DNA of 64,000 nucleotides from positions 2,850,001 through 2,914,000 of the forward strand of contig NZ_CP102845.1 of the NCBI RefSeq assembly GCF_013307435.2. The letters are read 5' to 3'. Below are positions 45,836 to 55,451 of this stretch, one piece after another. Positions within the stretch are counted from its first letter, which is position 1, and each line of letters opens with the position of its first letter. The translations under genes were made by a program, and so were the position numbers. Origin of the DNA: Microvirga terrae. GTDB taxonomy: Bacteria; Pseudomonadota; Alphaproteobacteria; Rhizobiales; Beijerinckiaceae. Under the pieces are notes generated by a model. That model saw only the letters and a program-made list of their open reading frames with translations. It made no database searches and was not told the DNA's origin.

Positions 45836-47830
45836 ATGTGCGGCATCTTAGGCGTTGTTAGCCTCAGCGGAGAGCCCGTCGATACTGGCGTTCTACAGCG
45901 GATGAACGACCTGCAGTCCCACAGAGGCCCCGATGGAGAAGGCTTCCTGCTGGGATGGTTCGACGGCGACACGTCGAGCCAGGTCTTCGTTCCTCAGATC
46001 GCACAGTACGGTCTCAACAACGCGGTTCAAGTTGCCTTGGGACACAGGAGGCTGGCAATCCTTGATCTTCTGGACCGCGGATTGCAGCCGATGGCTACCG
46101 GCGACGGGCGCACCTGGATCGTCTTCAATGGCGAGATCTACAATCACCTGGAGCTACGCGCCGAGCTCGAGCAGTGCGGATATCGGTTCAGGAGCCGCAC
46201 AGACACGGAAGTCCTTTTGACGGCATACGAGCACTGGGGACAGGATTGCTTGTCGCGGATAGAGGGAATGTACGCCTTCGCGATCTGGGACGGAAATCGC
46301 AGAAGACTATTTTGTGCTCGCGATCGGTTTGGGATCAAACCCTTCTACTATGCCTTGAAGGACGGCTATTTCATTTTTGCGTCTGAAATCAAGGCGCTTC
46401 TCGCATTCCCGGGCGTCGAGGCAGTTGCCGACGACGAGGCCGTGCTTGGCTTCCTCACGCACGGCAACTGCGACTATAGCGAGCGGACCATGTTCCGCGA
46501 CATCAAGGCGCTTCCAGGTTCACACTGCATCGATATCGATTTGGGTACCGATACGTTCATGCCGCGGTCCTATTATCAGCTGAACCCGCAGACACGATAC
46601 GATCTGTCGGATGAGGATCAGATCGGACGATTGCAGGAACTCCTTGTCGACAGTGTCCGAAAGCATCTGATCAGCGATGTTCGGATTGGGAGTTGCCTCA
46701 GTGGAGGCCTCGACTCGTCGGCTGTGGTCGCGTTGGTTGGAAAGATTTCGCGTGAAAACCCCGAGGCGGCGGGAGCAATCGGAGACAAACTCCACACCTT
46801 TACATCCTGCTACGAATATAAGGAGCTTGACGAGCGGAGCTTCGCTCGAAGCATCGCGGACTCGGTCGGAGCCAGATCAGAGCTCGTGTTCCCATCCGCT
46901 TCGGACTTCTGGGCAGACTTCGAACGACTGACGTGGCATCAGGACATGCCGTGCGGCAGCCTGAGCTTCTACGCGCAATGGCGTGTTATGAGAGCGGCAA
47001 AGGAAGCCGGCGTCAAAGTCCTCCTCGACGGACAGGGTGGAGATGAGGTGTTCGGAGGCTATGCGAAATTTCGATACGCATATATGGCCTCTCTCCTTCG
47101 ATCTGGCCGCCTCCCGAAATTGTCGAGCGAGCTCTATGCCATGATGCGCCAGGGAGACCGTTACGTGCTCGACTTGCGCAACGGGTACCGCTACCTGCCA
47201 AAGAGCTTGCGCCAACTGCTGAACGTCGACTCGGTTATGAAGAACGTCATTCGAACCGATTGGAGCAGCGCCGTTTCAGATCACAGCTCACCTGCTACAC
47301 GTTGGTGGCGTAACGCCTTCTCTCACAGGAGCGACGGCACGAAGGATTCCAGCACGCTGATGCAGCGGATTCAGCTCGATGATATTCTCGTTGACACGCT
47401 TCCGCAACTCTTGAGATTTGAGGACCGCTCGTCGATGGCGTTCTCAATCGAGGCACGTGTCCCGCTTCTGGATCACCGCCTTGTCGAACACGGCATCTCG
47501 CTTCCGGATCATCTGAAAGTGAATAACGGCTGGAGCAAGTTCGCCGTTCGTAAAGCAATGAAAGGCTTGATGCCGGAGGCGGTACGAATGCGAAAGAGCA
47601 AACTGGGTTTCGCAGCACCCGATCGCATATGGCTCTCCGATGATCTCAAGCCTCGGATCGATGAAATGGTCAAAGGGACGATGCGAAGCGAAAAGTACAT
47701 CAATTCGGCAGCCTTAAGGCAGTGGCACGCGTCGTCGAGGATCGATAAAGGGAACAAGGAGTCCTATCTGGGGCTGTTTCGAATAATGTCTCTCGAGACG
47801 TGGATGCGCACGTTCAACGTGTCGTGCTGA
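45836..47830 (+). CDS. asnB: Asparagine synthetase (glutamine-hydrolysing), polysaccharide-locus type
   Basis: 664 residues. MCGILGVV supplies the N-terminal nucleophile Cys2 of the class II glutaminase domain (to about 210), with the RHRG-type segment SHRGPDGEG. The synthetase domain carries the PP-loop SCLSGGLDSSAVVAL near residue 288 and LLDGQGGDEVFGGY near residue 397. The GGAGG upstream of ATG 45836 is clear. Copies in polysaccharide loci are thought to amidate a sugar acid or related acceptor using glutamine-derived ammonia (family knowledge); ordinary asparagine synthesis remains possible. Confidence 0.92.
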   Translation: MCGILGVVSLSGEPVDTGVLQRMNDLQSHRGPDGEGFLLGWFDGDTSSQVFVPQIAQYGLNNAVQVALGHRRLAILDLLDRGLQPMATGDGRTWIVFNGEIYNHLELRAELEQCGYRFRSRTDTEVLLTAYEHWGQDCLSRIEGMYAFAIWDGNRRRLFCARDRFGIKPFYYALKDGYFIFASEIKALLAFPGVEAVADDEAVLGFLTHGNCDYSERTMFRDIKALPGSHCIDIDLGTDTFMPRSYYQLNPQTRYDLSDEDQIGRLQELLVDSVRKHLISDVRIGSCLSGGLDSSAVVALVGKISRENPEAAGAIGDKLHTFTSCYEYKELDERSFARSIADSVGARSELVFPSASDFWADFERLTWHQDMPCGSLSFYAQWRVMRAAKEAGVKVLLDGQGGDEVFGGYAKFRYAYMASLLRSGRLPKLSSELYAMMRQGDRYVLDLRNGYRYLPKSLRQLLNVDSVMKNVIRTDWSSAVSDHSSPATRWWRNAFSHRSDGTKDSSTLMQRIQLDDILVDTLPQLLRFEDRSSMAFSIEARVPLLDHRLVEHGISLPDHLKVNNGWSKFAVRKAMKGLMPEAVRMRKSKLGFAAPDRIWLSDDLKPRIDEMVKGTMRSEKYINSAALRQWHASSRIDKGNKESYLGLFRIMSLETWMRTFNVSC

Positions 47831-47940
47831 ATCGACTTGCCACTGAATGGGCCTCTTCGAGCCAAATCTCCAAATGACATGAGCTCACTCATCGACGTCG
47901 TCCCAGGGCAAGAGAGATAGATAAATTCAGGGAGATCGAA

Positions 47941-49062
47941 ATGCATAACGTGATGCCCCAGTCGAGGGAGGCGAACGACATCAAGGCCGAAATGGGCCGC
48001 GCGTTTCGGCCCGTCAGCGTCAGCATAATTATGCCCGTTCGCAACGAGGCGAAGCATATCGGACAATGCCTCCGAGCAATCCTGGCACAGGATTACCCGT
48101 CCGAGCTGATAGAGATCATCATCGCTGATGGGCTGTCGACGGACGATACCCGTGCCATCATCGCGAAGCTGGCGGCTGATCACCCTGAGACCCGCATCGC
48201 GGTGCTGGATAATCCGCTTCGGATCGCCCCTTCGGCCCTCAACCTTGCGATCGCCCGGTCGACGGGAGATGTGATCCTGCGAATCGATGGCCACACGTTC
48301 ATCGCTTCTGACTATGTGTCGCAGTGTGTAGCCGCCCTGCAGACGTCAGGCGCCGACAACGTCGGAGGTGGCACGGAGCCGATTTGCCAGGGCCGTTTTG
48401 GCGAAGCAGTGTCGCTGGCCACCGGCACTTCCTTCGGCGTCGGACATGGGCGTTGGCGTCTCGCCCCGCAGGAGCAATGGGTGGACACGGTCTATCTCGG
48501 GGCTTGGCCACGCCGTGTCTTCGAGGAGATAGGTCTGTTCGATGAGGAGCAAGTTCGAAACCAGGACGATGAATTCAATTATCGGTTGCGGGAGCATGGT
48601 GGATCGGTTTTGATGAGCCCGCACGTCAAGTCGAGCTATTACAACCGCAGCACACCGCGCTCCTTGTGGCGCCAATACTACCAATATGGGTATTGGAAGG
48701 TGCGTGTCATGCAAAAGCATCCAAGCCAGATGCGGGCGCGGCAGTTCATCCCTCCACTCTTCGTCTTGACGCTGCTGCTCGCGGCGGCACTTGCGCCGTT
48801 CACAAGCACTGGCCTTTGGATGCTCGTTCTGGTAGCCGGCTGCTACGCGGCAGCTAACATCATCGCCTCCGTCTGGGCGGGACGGAACGCAGGCCTTGCC
48901 ATGCTGCCTTCGCTCATGGCCGCATTCGCGATCCTGCATGTCTCCTATGGGTCGGGGTTCCTGGTCGGGTTGGCTCACTTCTGGAACCGCTGGGGGCAGC
49001 ACGGGCGAGTCAAACGCCTCGCAGCTGGCCCCGATCGTCCTGCGTCAGCGGAGTGCCTCTAG
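47941..49062 (+). CDS. Family 2 glycosyltransferase, ExoA-like
   Basis: 373 residues. A GT-A domain has SVSIIMPVRNEAKHIGQCL near residue 28, ADGLSTDDT, a DxD-like site in RIDGHTF, and QDDEFNYRLREHGG near residue 210. It is followed by RSLWRQYYQYGYWKVRVMQKHP and a C-terminal region with three or four membrane helices. This layout matches the succinoglycan glucosyltransferase ExoA, which adds an early sugar to the undecaprenyl-linked unit. The ATG at 47941 has GGGAG upstream. Last gene of the plus-strand run 43402-49062. Confidence 0.88.
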   Translation: MHNVMPQSREANDIKAEMGRAFRPVSVSIIMPVRNEAKHIGQCLRAILAQDYPSELIEIIIADGLSTDDTRAIIAKLAADHPETRIAVLDNPLRIAPSALNLAIARSTGDVILRIDGHTFIASDYVSQCVAALQTSGADNVGGGTEPICQGRFGEAVSLATGTSFGVGHGRWRLAPQEQWVDTVYLGAWPRRVFEEIGLFDEEQVRNQDDEFNYRLREHGGSVLMSPHVKSSYYNRSTPRSLWRQYYQYGYWKVRVMQKHPSQMRARQFIPPLFVLTLLLAAALAPFTSTGLWMLVLVAGCYAAANIIASVWAGRNAGLAMLPSLMAAFAILHVSYGSGFLVGLAHFWNRWGQHGRVKRLAAGPDRPASAECL

Positions 49063-49120
49063 AGCCATATTCGGCAAGGTTGGTCTGCTGTAGCGAACTC
49101 AATTGCACCGCAAGAATGGA

Positions 49121-49154
49121 AAGAGTTGTTTCCACTCTAGTGGAAGAAGCTCTT
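49121..49154. terminator. Bidirectional terminator-like hairpin
   Basis: AAGAG at 49121 and TTTCCAC pair with GTGGAA and CTCTT at 49150-49154, around a TCTA loop, with a small internal bulge. It lies between the convergent ExoA-like gene (ends 49062) and CapK-like paralog 2 (ends 49230), where a shared terminator is expected. Confidence 0.5.
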
Positions 49155-49229
49155 GGTCTGAGAAATGACCAATCATCTTCGGTGTGAAGGAAGCAGCGGA
49201 CTAGCGGTCCGCTGGGACTGCACGACGTC

Positions 49230-50633
49230 TCAATTCACGTCGACGATAACTGGATCCGTCGAAGTTCCTGAATCAGAGCGCGGCAGGTGGGTAATCGTGT
49301 ACCGATACTTCCCTGAAGGCGATGCCGGAATATCGTCGACGAAATCGAAATCAATTCTGCAGTTTTTGCCCATCACGCGCTGCAGCGTATTCCGGATTTC
49401 ATCGAGTGCATGGTCCGTCGGTGCTGCTGTCGTGATCATCTTGATCATGATCCTGTTGTAATCTTTCTGAATAACCTGCGTCTTCCGGATCCACCCGGAG
49501 TTGTGAACAACGCTCAGGAAGTGCATGAAGAATGTCGCGGGCACCGTTGATCCATCCTCTCGGACGAGAGCATCCAAGATGCGTCCGGTGACGGCCTGGA
49601 GCTGGTCGACCGAGTGAATCGGTATGGTTGCGGCGGCTCCGACAATCGCCCGGTCCCCCAATCGGTACCTGATGAGCGGCATCGAATAATTCGTCAGGCT
49701 CGTAACTAAAACATCGCCCTCCTCACCGGGCCCGCATGGATGACCGTTTTCATCCACGACTTCCACCAGATTGACGTATGAAAACACATCAAGCCCTGAA
49801 CCAGACGTCGTCTCGGCCGCGATGTCTCCGACCTCGCGCGATCCGTAACGATTCAGCACCGGACACTTGAACGCATTTTCCACCTCGTGCCGTATGAACG
49901 GATAGAGAGTGCCAGCACTGCTGATAACGCTTCGGACGCCGTCAATCCGCGTGCCAGTCTCATTGAGGTAGCGGGCAAGTGCGTAGATGCTTTCGGCATA
50001 AGCTTCGATGACCGCAGGCCGGATCCGCTGCAGCGTCTCTGCATAGCGTTGCAGGTCAGCTTTGGTCATATTCCAGGAATTGAGCAAAGTCTGGTTGCGA
50101 ATGAATCCGGAGAGCTTGTTGCGCCACCCTTCCGACCCCATGAGAATGTCACGCTCGGAGCCCCAAAGCGCGACAAGCGGCTCCCCAGAGGCACGGCCCG
50201 CCCATTCATAATGCAGGTCCTTCACGGCTCTGCCGATATCGTCGTATGAACGATCCTGCAAGACCACGACGGGCTCGCCCGTACTGCCGCCGGTGGTTCT
50301 CCTGTACCAGCTCCTTAAGTCGAGGTCGTCGCTCTTCAGATGCTCGAATTGGTCGCGCAGGAGATTACGGGTCAATTCCGGGATCTGTCCGAACCGTGAG
50401 AGATCCACCATGCCGTTCCGAACCACCTTGGCGTTATGCAGAAGTTCTTGATAATACGGAACGTGGCGCGCTGCGTGACGAAGCAATCCGGTGAGGCGGC
50501 GGAGCTGGACCTGCCGGCGCTGCTCAACGGACAAGCGATGGAATGCGTCCAAATGCGCAACGTGTTCTGGTATTGGGTTCTTTATGATGTGTGAGTCATA
50601 AACCGCTAGAATGGGTCGGCGCCAATTGTACAT
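49230..50633 (-). CDS. CapK/PaaK-like adenylate-forming enzyme, paralog 2
   Basis: 467 residues, collinear with the enzymes at 41384-42802 and 62683-64000. It starts MYNWRRPILAVYDSH with AGAGGA upstream. Motifs: RTTGGSTGEPVVV (nucleotide loop), YGSREVG, YRLGDRA, DALVREDGSTVP and a C-terminal SGKYRYT. It should adenylate a carboxylic acid. The gene stands alone on the minus strand between convergent and gene-poor segments, so it is probably transcribed from its own promoter. Confidence 0.86.
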   Translation of the reverse strand: MYNWRRPILAVYDSHIIKNPIPEHVAHLDAFHRLSVEQRRQVQLRRLTGLLRHAARHVPYYQELLHNAKVVRNGMVDLSRFGQIPELTRNLLRDQFEHLKSDDLDLRSWYRRTTGGSTGEPVVVLQDRSYDDIGRAVKDLHYEWAGRASGEPLVALWGSERDILMGSEGWRNKLSGFIRNQTLLNSWNMTKADLQRYAETLQRIRPAVIEAYAESIYALARYLNETGTRIDGVRSVISSAGTLYPFIRHEVENAFKCPVLNRYGSREVGDIAAETTSGSGLDVFSYVNLVEVVDENGHPCGPGEEGDVLVTSLTNYSMPLIRYRLGDRAIVGAAATIPIHSVDQLQAVTGRILDALVREDGSTVPATFFMHFLSVVHNSGWIRKTQVIQKDYNRIMIKMITTAAPTDHALDEIRNTLQRVMGKNCRIDFDFVDDIPASPSGKYRYTITHLPRSDSGTSTDPVIVDVN

Positions 50634-51416
50634 GAGTGATCCTCTGGCGTAGCATTTCCGCCATTCGATAGTTTGTCGGACGTCAGGCCCGGGTGGCTTG
50701 GCGTCGGATGAAGAGATGCGGAAATGCCCTCATAAGACGCCGCATCTCCCGATTTATTCCACCGGATTGTCTTCGGACCAACACACACGTTCCTGACACC
50801 TTGAACCTTTCCGGAAAATTGTCGAAACTGCTGGCTAACTTTGACTTATTTTCCTGCCGATCAAAGCTGCTTTCGGTATCATTACACCTTTGAATGATAC
50901 AAGCGGGCCCCCGGATGCTCACGCACGGACCGTAGCAGTCAAAGCGATGATGCAGGCCAGGCCGGACAAGTGGATCACGTGTACGTGAGCACGTCGGCGA
51001 GTGGCTAGGGAACCTCCTTGGCACGGGTGCCGTAAACTCGACCCTTCGAACGCAGCCAGAGAATTTCCGTATGGGCGGCGCCGGTTGAGTTGACGAGAGC
51101 CGGCTGGGGATCTGTTCGGCCCTGCGGGGAGTTATACATCCAGCGATGGCTGCACTTGTCGACTCGCCTTCTCGAACAGGCGGAGGACGAGGTAAGCCAG
51201 CTCGGCGTCGCAGCAACCGGGGATCAGCGTTGCCTTCCCCGAGCACGACGAACGAGCTGCCAAAGATCGTAGTTTGACGATCAACTGGATGTACACCCAA
51301 CTGCCAACTTGCGGTAGGTGTCGACGCTGAAGGGGATATTATGCACCTGTTCGTGTGCACCACCTTGGCTGGAGCTTCTGCATCTAGCCCTCTGCCCTCA
51401 AGAGGGGGTCAATAGC
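50634..51416. other. Gene-poor stretch
   Basis: About 780 bp without a convincing gene. A 226-codon minus-strand frame (50683-51363) has low-complexity Arg/Pro/Ser composition, no family resemblance and no ribosome site at its start. The segment 50800-50900 is noticeably AT-richer and could hold the promoter of the CapK-like paralog 2 gene or a decayed gene. Confidence 0.4.
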
Positions 51417-51800
51417 ATGGCCGAGGCGCGCGTCGGCATTCGCGTTGCCGATGATCGACAATCGGTGACGATCGAAATCGGCCCCAGCTCGGAGCAATCA
51501 GAACCTATCGCTCTGAACCTTGATCAACTTACCCAGATCATCAAGCTGCTGGGACAAGCCAGGGCCCTCATGGTCGAAGACGAGCAGAAGCGGCCGCTCG
51601 ATGGGAAAACGGTCGAAACTGTTATTGACCCACCCTGGTACATCCAGGTTGCGCAAATCGACGGCTCACTTCTTGCATTTGACCACCCGTCCTATGGACC
51701 GCTCGCATTTGCCCTCCCGCGAGCTGATGTGATCAGGATTGTCGACATCCTGAGCAAACATTTGGCTTATGCACAGACCCAGCAGGAAAAGCCAAGCTAG
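51417..51800 (+). CDS. Conserved-looking hypothetical protein
   Basis: A 127-residue acidic protein starting at 51417 with a strong AGAGGGGG 9 nt upstream. The first 35 residues are beta-strand-like (VGIRVADDRQSVTIEIG), then a helix (LDQLTQIIKLLGQARALMVED), then a segment with PPWYIQVAQIDGSLLAFDHPSYGPLAFALP. No signal peptide or membrane segment. The composition and codon bias look like a real gene; the function is not recognised. Confidence 0.7.
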   Translation: MAEARVGIRVADDRQSVTIEIGPSSEQSEPIALNLDQLTQIIKLLGQARALMVEDEQKRPLDGKTVETVIDPPWYIQVAQIDGSLLAFDHPSYGPLAFALPRADVIRIVDILSKHLAYAQTQQEKPS

Positions 51801-52271
51801 CTGAGTAGCCATTTTCTGGCTGCCTGTCGTCATGGAGCAAGTGGGCGGAAGATCGGAAGGAACTCCGCAGACGTTTGCGTGTTTCCGGGAGGAATGCAGG
51901 CCCTGCGGATGTTGGTGTCCTGCGGGTTCGAAAGCGTTCATCGGCTCAGGTTCTTACGCCCTTGAGGGACCCGTCCAGCACCACGAACAGATATCAGAAT
52001 GGGCGTTGGATGGAGCAGATGCGTGCGAACAATTCAGTCGCAGCCCGAGTGAAGCCTTTCGGGCAGCGAGAAGTCCCGCAAAATGACCCGGGGTCGTGCT
52101 CTACTCTTGCAGGGTTGAACAATCACGTGAGACGTTGATCCGAGATCAGCATGCATTTCCGTCGAGGAACCAAGCGCACGGCCCACGAGCGCCAGATGCT
52201 GCGACTTGCCCGGCTTGGCTAGCGGGATAGTAGCCCCGGATGGCCGGGGCTACTGGGAATCATAGCGACAG
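51801..52271. other. Gene-free stretch with a terminator at its right end
   Basis: About 470 bp between the hypothetical gene and the beta-helix/RTX gene. The only notable element is the hairpin at 52229-52254. A 23-codon frame at 52151-52222 is too short to support. Confidence 0.4.
52229..52254 (-). terminator. Terminator-like hairpin after the beta-helix/RTX gene
   Basis: A perfect 11-bp stem (AGTAGCCCCGG at 52229-52239 with CCGGGGCTACT at 52244-52254) with a 4-nt loop, 17 bp downstream of the stop of the minus-strand gene. No long U-run follows, but stem strength and position fit transcription termination. Confidence 0.65.
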
Positions 52272-54020
52272 TTAGATGACGACGAAGTCAGCGGCCGTCA
52301 TCTTCAGGGCAGCGTCCACCTTGGCGAACTTGATCGCCGCGCCGGTGCCGGAGCCGTCGGCATCGTATGACAGATCGCCCGTCTTGCTGTTGTAGATGAT
52401 GCGGTCCGTGGTATCCAAAGCCTTCTCGCCGATCACGAACTTGCTGGCCGCCAGGGTTCCCGTCGATCCGAGCTTGGTGAAAACCGAGTCGTTGAGACGG
52501 ATGGTATCATCCGCCACGTTGAAGTCGGTGATCGTGTCGACATTGCCGGAGCCCAGCTTGGTGTCGAACGTGAAGGCGTCCTTGCCCGAACCACCCGTGA
52601 GGATGTCGCTGCCGCCTTTGCCCCACAGGTAGTCGTTGCCACCCCTGCCATCGATCTTATCGACCGCTGTCGTGCCGACCAGCCTGTTGTTGCTGCTGTT
52701 CCCCGTGATGGTGTTCGTGGGGGTCGGAGTCGGTGTGGGGGTAGGCGTCGGCGTGGGGGTCGGAGTTGGCGTGGGGGTCGGCGTCGGCGTGGGAGTCGGC
52801 GTAGGAGTCGGAGTCGGCGACGGCTCGGAGCCGACGGACCCATACTCGAATGCACCGAGGTCTGCGGTTGCGCCGAGATAGGCGCGGCCGCTGACGGCGA
52901 CGCCCTTGTCGATGAGGTCGCTGGAGCTGGCCAGGTGCAGGAAGGCGCTTTGCGGCAGGGAGCCGTCGGCGGCGCGGGCGGCCACGGCGGAGCTGCTGTC
53001 GAGCGACTGGAAGTCGGCGCTGGAGAGTGACACGCCCAGGTCCCAGGAGTTGTGGTCGGCCGTGCCGGTGGTCTTGAGCTTGCCGGTCCCGTACGAGATG
53101 TTGTTGCGGAACACGTGCCCGGCCGCGGCATCGAAGTAGAAGTTGTAGATGCCGTTGTTGTAGGCGGTGTTGTTGTAGAGCGTCAGCTTGGACACGCCGC
53201 CGTTGCTGCCGTTCTCGTCAAAGCCGTTCATCTTGTTGCCGAAGGCCACGTTGCCCTCGACCACGTGGGCGCCGGCGGTCGAGCCGGAGCCGTCGCGCAC
53301 GCCGCCGAGCTTGAAGCCGTTGCCGTCGCCGCCGGGCTTGCCGTCCACGGTCCAGCCATTGCCCCAGGCCCAGTTGTTGATCACCTTGAGAGCGCCGGCC
53401 TTGGTGCCGTTCTGGATGTTGTAGAAGTCGTAGCCGTCATCCGAGTTGGCCCAGGCGCGGGTGCCCTCGAGCACGTTGCCGCTGCCCGTGGTGGCAACCT
53501 GGAAGCCGTCGGCGTTGTCGAGGTTCAGGTCCTGGTTGTGATGGGAGTCGATGTTGCGCAGCAGGTTGTTGGCGCTGGAGCCGAACAGGGACACGCCCTT
53601 GCCCTCCCACTGCGACAGGCGGCCGTTGTGGTGCACGTCGAGGTTGTCGAAGACGTTGCTGTTGGACGCGCCCTTGATCAGCAGGCCGCCTTCGGCGCCG
53701 TTGCGGATCTCCAGGTTGGTGACGCGGTTGAAGGACACGCTGTCGAGGCTGAGCACGTAGCCGGCGGCGCCGCCCTTGGTCATGGCCGCGCCGTCGAGCA
53801 CGGCCTTCTCGCCGGGTGCGCTGGTGATGGTGATCGGGGCGGCGGCGGTGCCGTCGGCGGAGAGCTGGATGCCGGTGGTGAGCTTGTAGACGCCGCCGCG
53901 CAGGTAGATGGTGTCGCCCGGCTTGGCCAGGCTGTGGGCGTGTTGCAGGGAGGCGAACGGCTGCGCGGCCGTGCCGGCCCCGCTGTTCGACCCAGTCGTC
54001 GACACGTAATAAATCGTCAT
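52272..54020 (-). CDS. Secreted parallel beta-helix protein with PT linker and RTX tail (full-length copy)
   Basis: 582 residues. Residues 1-395 form a right-handed parallel beta-helix of the pectate-lyase/PL9-like type (opening YYVSTTGSNSGAGTAAQPFASLQ, with repeated N-ladders such as NNLLRNIDSHHNQDLNLDNADG and NAYNNG-like turns). Residues about 400-437 are a PT-repeat linker. Residues about 440-582 are RTX repeats (GRGGNDYLWGKGGSDILTGGSGKDAF) plus the FNVADDTI and type I secretion end domain. A polysaccharide lyase or epimerase acting on the locus's own exopolysaccharide is likely by family and context; no catalytic residues were pinned down. The upstream region is AT-rich, with AGGGG as ribosome site. 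Its first 392 codons match the inverted copy at 56803. Confidence 0.88.
   Translation of the reverse strand: MTIYYVSTTGSNSGAGTAAQPFASLQHAHSLAKPGDTIYLRGGVYKLTTGIQLSADGTAAAPITITSAPGEKAVLDGAAMTKGGAAGYVLSLDSVSFNRVTNLEIRNGAEGGLLIKGASNSNVFDNLDVHHNGRLSQWEGKGVSLFGSSANNLLRNIDSHHNQDLNLDNADGFQVATTGSGNVLEGTRAWANSDDGYDFYNIQNGTKAGALKVINNWAWGNGWTVDGKPGGDGNGFKLGGVRDGSGSTAGAHVVEGNVAFGNKMNGFDENGSNGGVSKLTLYNNTAYNNGIYNFYFDAAAGHVFRNNISYGTGKLKTTGTADHNSWDLGVSLSSADFQSLDSSSAVAARAADGSLPQSAFLHLASSSDLIDKGVAVSGRAYLGATADLGAFEYGSVGSEPSPTPTPTPTPTPTPTPTPTPTPTPTPTPTPTPTPTNTITGNSSNNRLVGTTAVDKIDGRGGNDYLWGKGGSDILTGGSGKDAFTFDTKLGSGNVDTITDFNVADDTIRLNDSVFTKLGSTGTLAASKFVIGEKALDTTDRIIYNSKTGDLSYDADGSGTGAAIKFAKVDAALKMTAADFVVI
52719..52820. 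repeat. Short tandem repeat encoding the PT linker
   Basis: A run of about 17 six-base units of the form GTCGG(C/A)GT(G/A)GG(G) on the plus strand codes for alternating Pro-Thr on the minus strand. It joins the beta-helix to the RTX tail. Unit number could vary by slippage without changing the reading frame, since each unit is six bases. Confidence 0.8.
52845..54020 (-). repeat. Inverted repeat, left arm (1,176 bp)
   Basis: This segment and 56803-57978 are reverse complements of each other, with identical protein translation and identical shadow frames, and no length difference. Identity starts at the start codon (one further base upstream agrees) and ends after codon 392 (…GAFE). The arms flank 2,782 bp. 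Confidence 0.92.
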
Positions 54021-55451
54021 TTTTGTAGAGCCCCTATATGTATATATAGTATTGTTTTAATTGCCCCCAGATTACCGCCACAAACCGACGTATTGGATCG
54101 TGTTGTCCAAACTAACTGGGTGCGCTCTGGGAATTGCTCTGGGATTGTGACCAGAATATGATTATTGCCAAGATCTTCGAACATTCGTGTTTTCGAACCC
54201 TGAGGAAAATATCCATCGTATAGCGCTCATCGCGTATAAAAAGGCCTGAGTTCAAAGCGGTACCTTAAGTCAAAATTCTTATTCTTTCTGATCTACTTTC
54301 ACGAAATACTTGTCCACTCGCGCTGCTGGAGCGAGGGTGACGGTGGGGCAGATGAGAGCCCGCGGGGCACGACGCTCACCAAGTCAGGGACCAGCCGACG
54401 CCGGATTCGTCGGTCGACATGGTTAGGGCGGCGGCGCTCTGCACCTTGTTTCTCGTCGCGCCCAAGCAAGAGCGTCTGATGCCGGAACCTTAGCCGGTCG
54501 GCGTTAACAGAGCATGCTCATGCCGACGGCTCCACAAGCCCACGCGCCTAGTCCTCCCCAACGCTTCCTGCGACTGTCGGAGCGCCGTCCTGGATGTTCA
54601 GCGCACCCTGACTGACGAACGCAGCTCCTTCGATACGGTCCTGAGCGTCGACTTCAAGAGCCAGCATCTGCCCTGCGCGCAGTGTCGGTCGGTTACCCGC
54701 CACATCCGAATTGACCAAGAATCAAGTTGGTCATCTACATGTCGGCGGCTGCTTACAGCAACGGGATCATCTTGGAGGCGGCCATTGCCCCAACCCGCTC
54801 GGACGATGAAGAACTGCCAAAGCAGAACCATGGTCGATTCTCCCCACCTGAAGGCGCCCTGCCGGACGGCAATGCCTCGTCGCCAAGAGTTGCAGAAGGG
54901 TTCTGGTGAAACAGGTAGGCACCACTTTCATAGACGGCATCATTTCTGATCCGAGCCCGCCCCTGTGCCGCCGCGGGGCACCTGCAATGACACCGCCCTT
55001 CATGCCGTGTGACTGAACGCCTGCGGCGTGATGGGAGCCAGCCTCTCCTCTCTCACCACCCTCCCGTCTGGGCCCCTGCAAGGAAACCCATCCATACGGG
55101 CCCCGCGCCTTCGACCATTCCTATCCGGTCCCTGACGACGAACCAGGCAACGGATCCAAGATCTTCTCGTCTCTCATTCAAACGAAGTCCTCTTTGCAAC
55201 AAACTGCAAAAGGACGTCGTCTGATGAATTCAGGAGCCGAACGCAGATGATCGTTCAGTCCGAAAGCATACCTAATTGCCTCGTCTTCAGAGGAGGCGCG
55301 CCAAGGATTGAATTTCTTCTAAACTCGAAGCACTATCACACCAAGTATCCTCCCACGATCAAACTCAGGAGGTGATAAACAGAAGATCGCTTGATTGCAG
55401 TGGTGGATAGAATGCCTCGCCTGGAAGATCACCATACGGTTCGGATTTGAC
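54021..55451. other. Gene-poor, AT-richer segment between the inverted repeats
   Basis: About 1.4 kb inside the inverted-repeat pair. 54021-54060 is strongly AT-rich (TATATGTATATATAG) and is the probable promoter of the 54020 gene. Around 54560-54720 a plus-strand frame with CAQC and TRHIR could be a gene remnant but is not recognised. A small frame lies at 55247-55375. An AGGAGGTGAT sequence at 55367-55376 matches the ribosomal anti-SD but has no start codon at the proper distance. Confidence 0.45.
55247..55375 (+). CDS. Possible small protein, 42 residues
   Basis: The frame ATG 55247 to TGA 55375 is preceded by CAGGAG at about 9 nt. The product begins MIVQSESIPNCLVFRGG and ends PPTIKLRR, basic overall. 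It lies just before the GNAT gene. No homology is recognised, and the length gives little statistical support. Confidence 0.2.
   Translation: MIVQSESIPNCLVFRGGAPRIEFLLNSKHYHTKYPPTIKLRR

Noticed and set aside
50683..51363. A 226-codon minus-strand frame in the gene-poor region
   Set aside because: Arg/Pro/Ser-rich, no recognisable family, no ribosome site, and no supporting neighbours.
52151..52222. A 23-codon frame (MHFRRGTKR...) before the terminator hairpin
   Set aside because: Too short to separate from chance, and no ribosome site.
52719..52820. Repeat array considered as CRISPR
   Set aside because: The units are six bases, contiguous, without spacers, and coding in frame for a PT linker; no cas genes are present.
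53052..54161. A 369-codon plus-strand frame rich in Val, Gly and Ala, with a near-identical minus-strand twin at 56743-57771
   Set aside because: Both are antisense to the beta-helix genes; composition is low-complexity and typical of the mirror of a GC-rich coding strand. Their identity only reflects the inverted repeat.
54598..54831. Possible gene remnant with CAQC and TRHIR on the plus strand, and a 77-codon minus-strand frame
   Set aside because: Too short and without recognisable homology; kept only as a remark on the segment.
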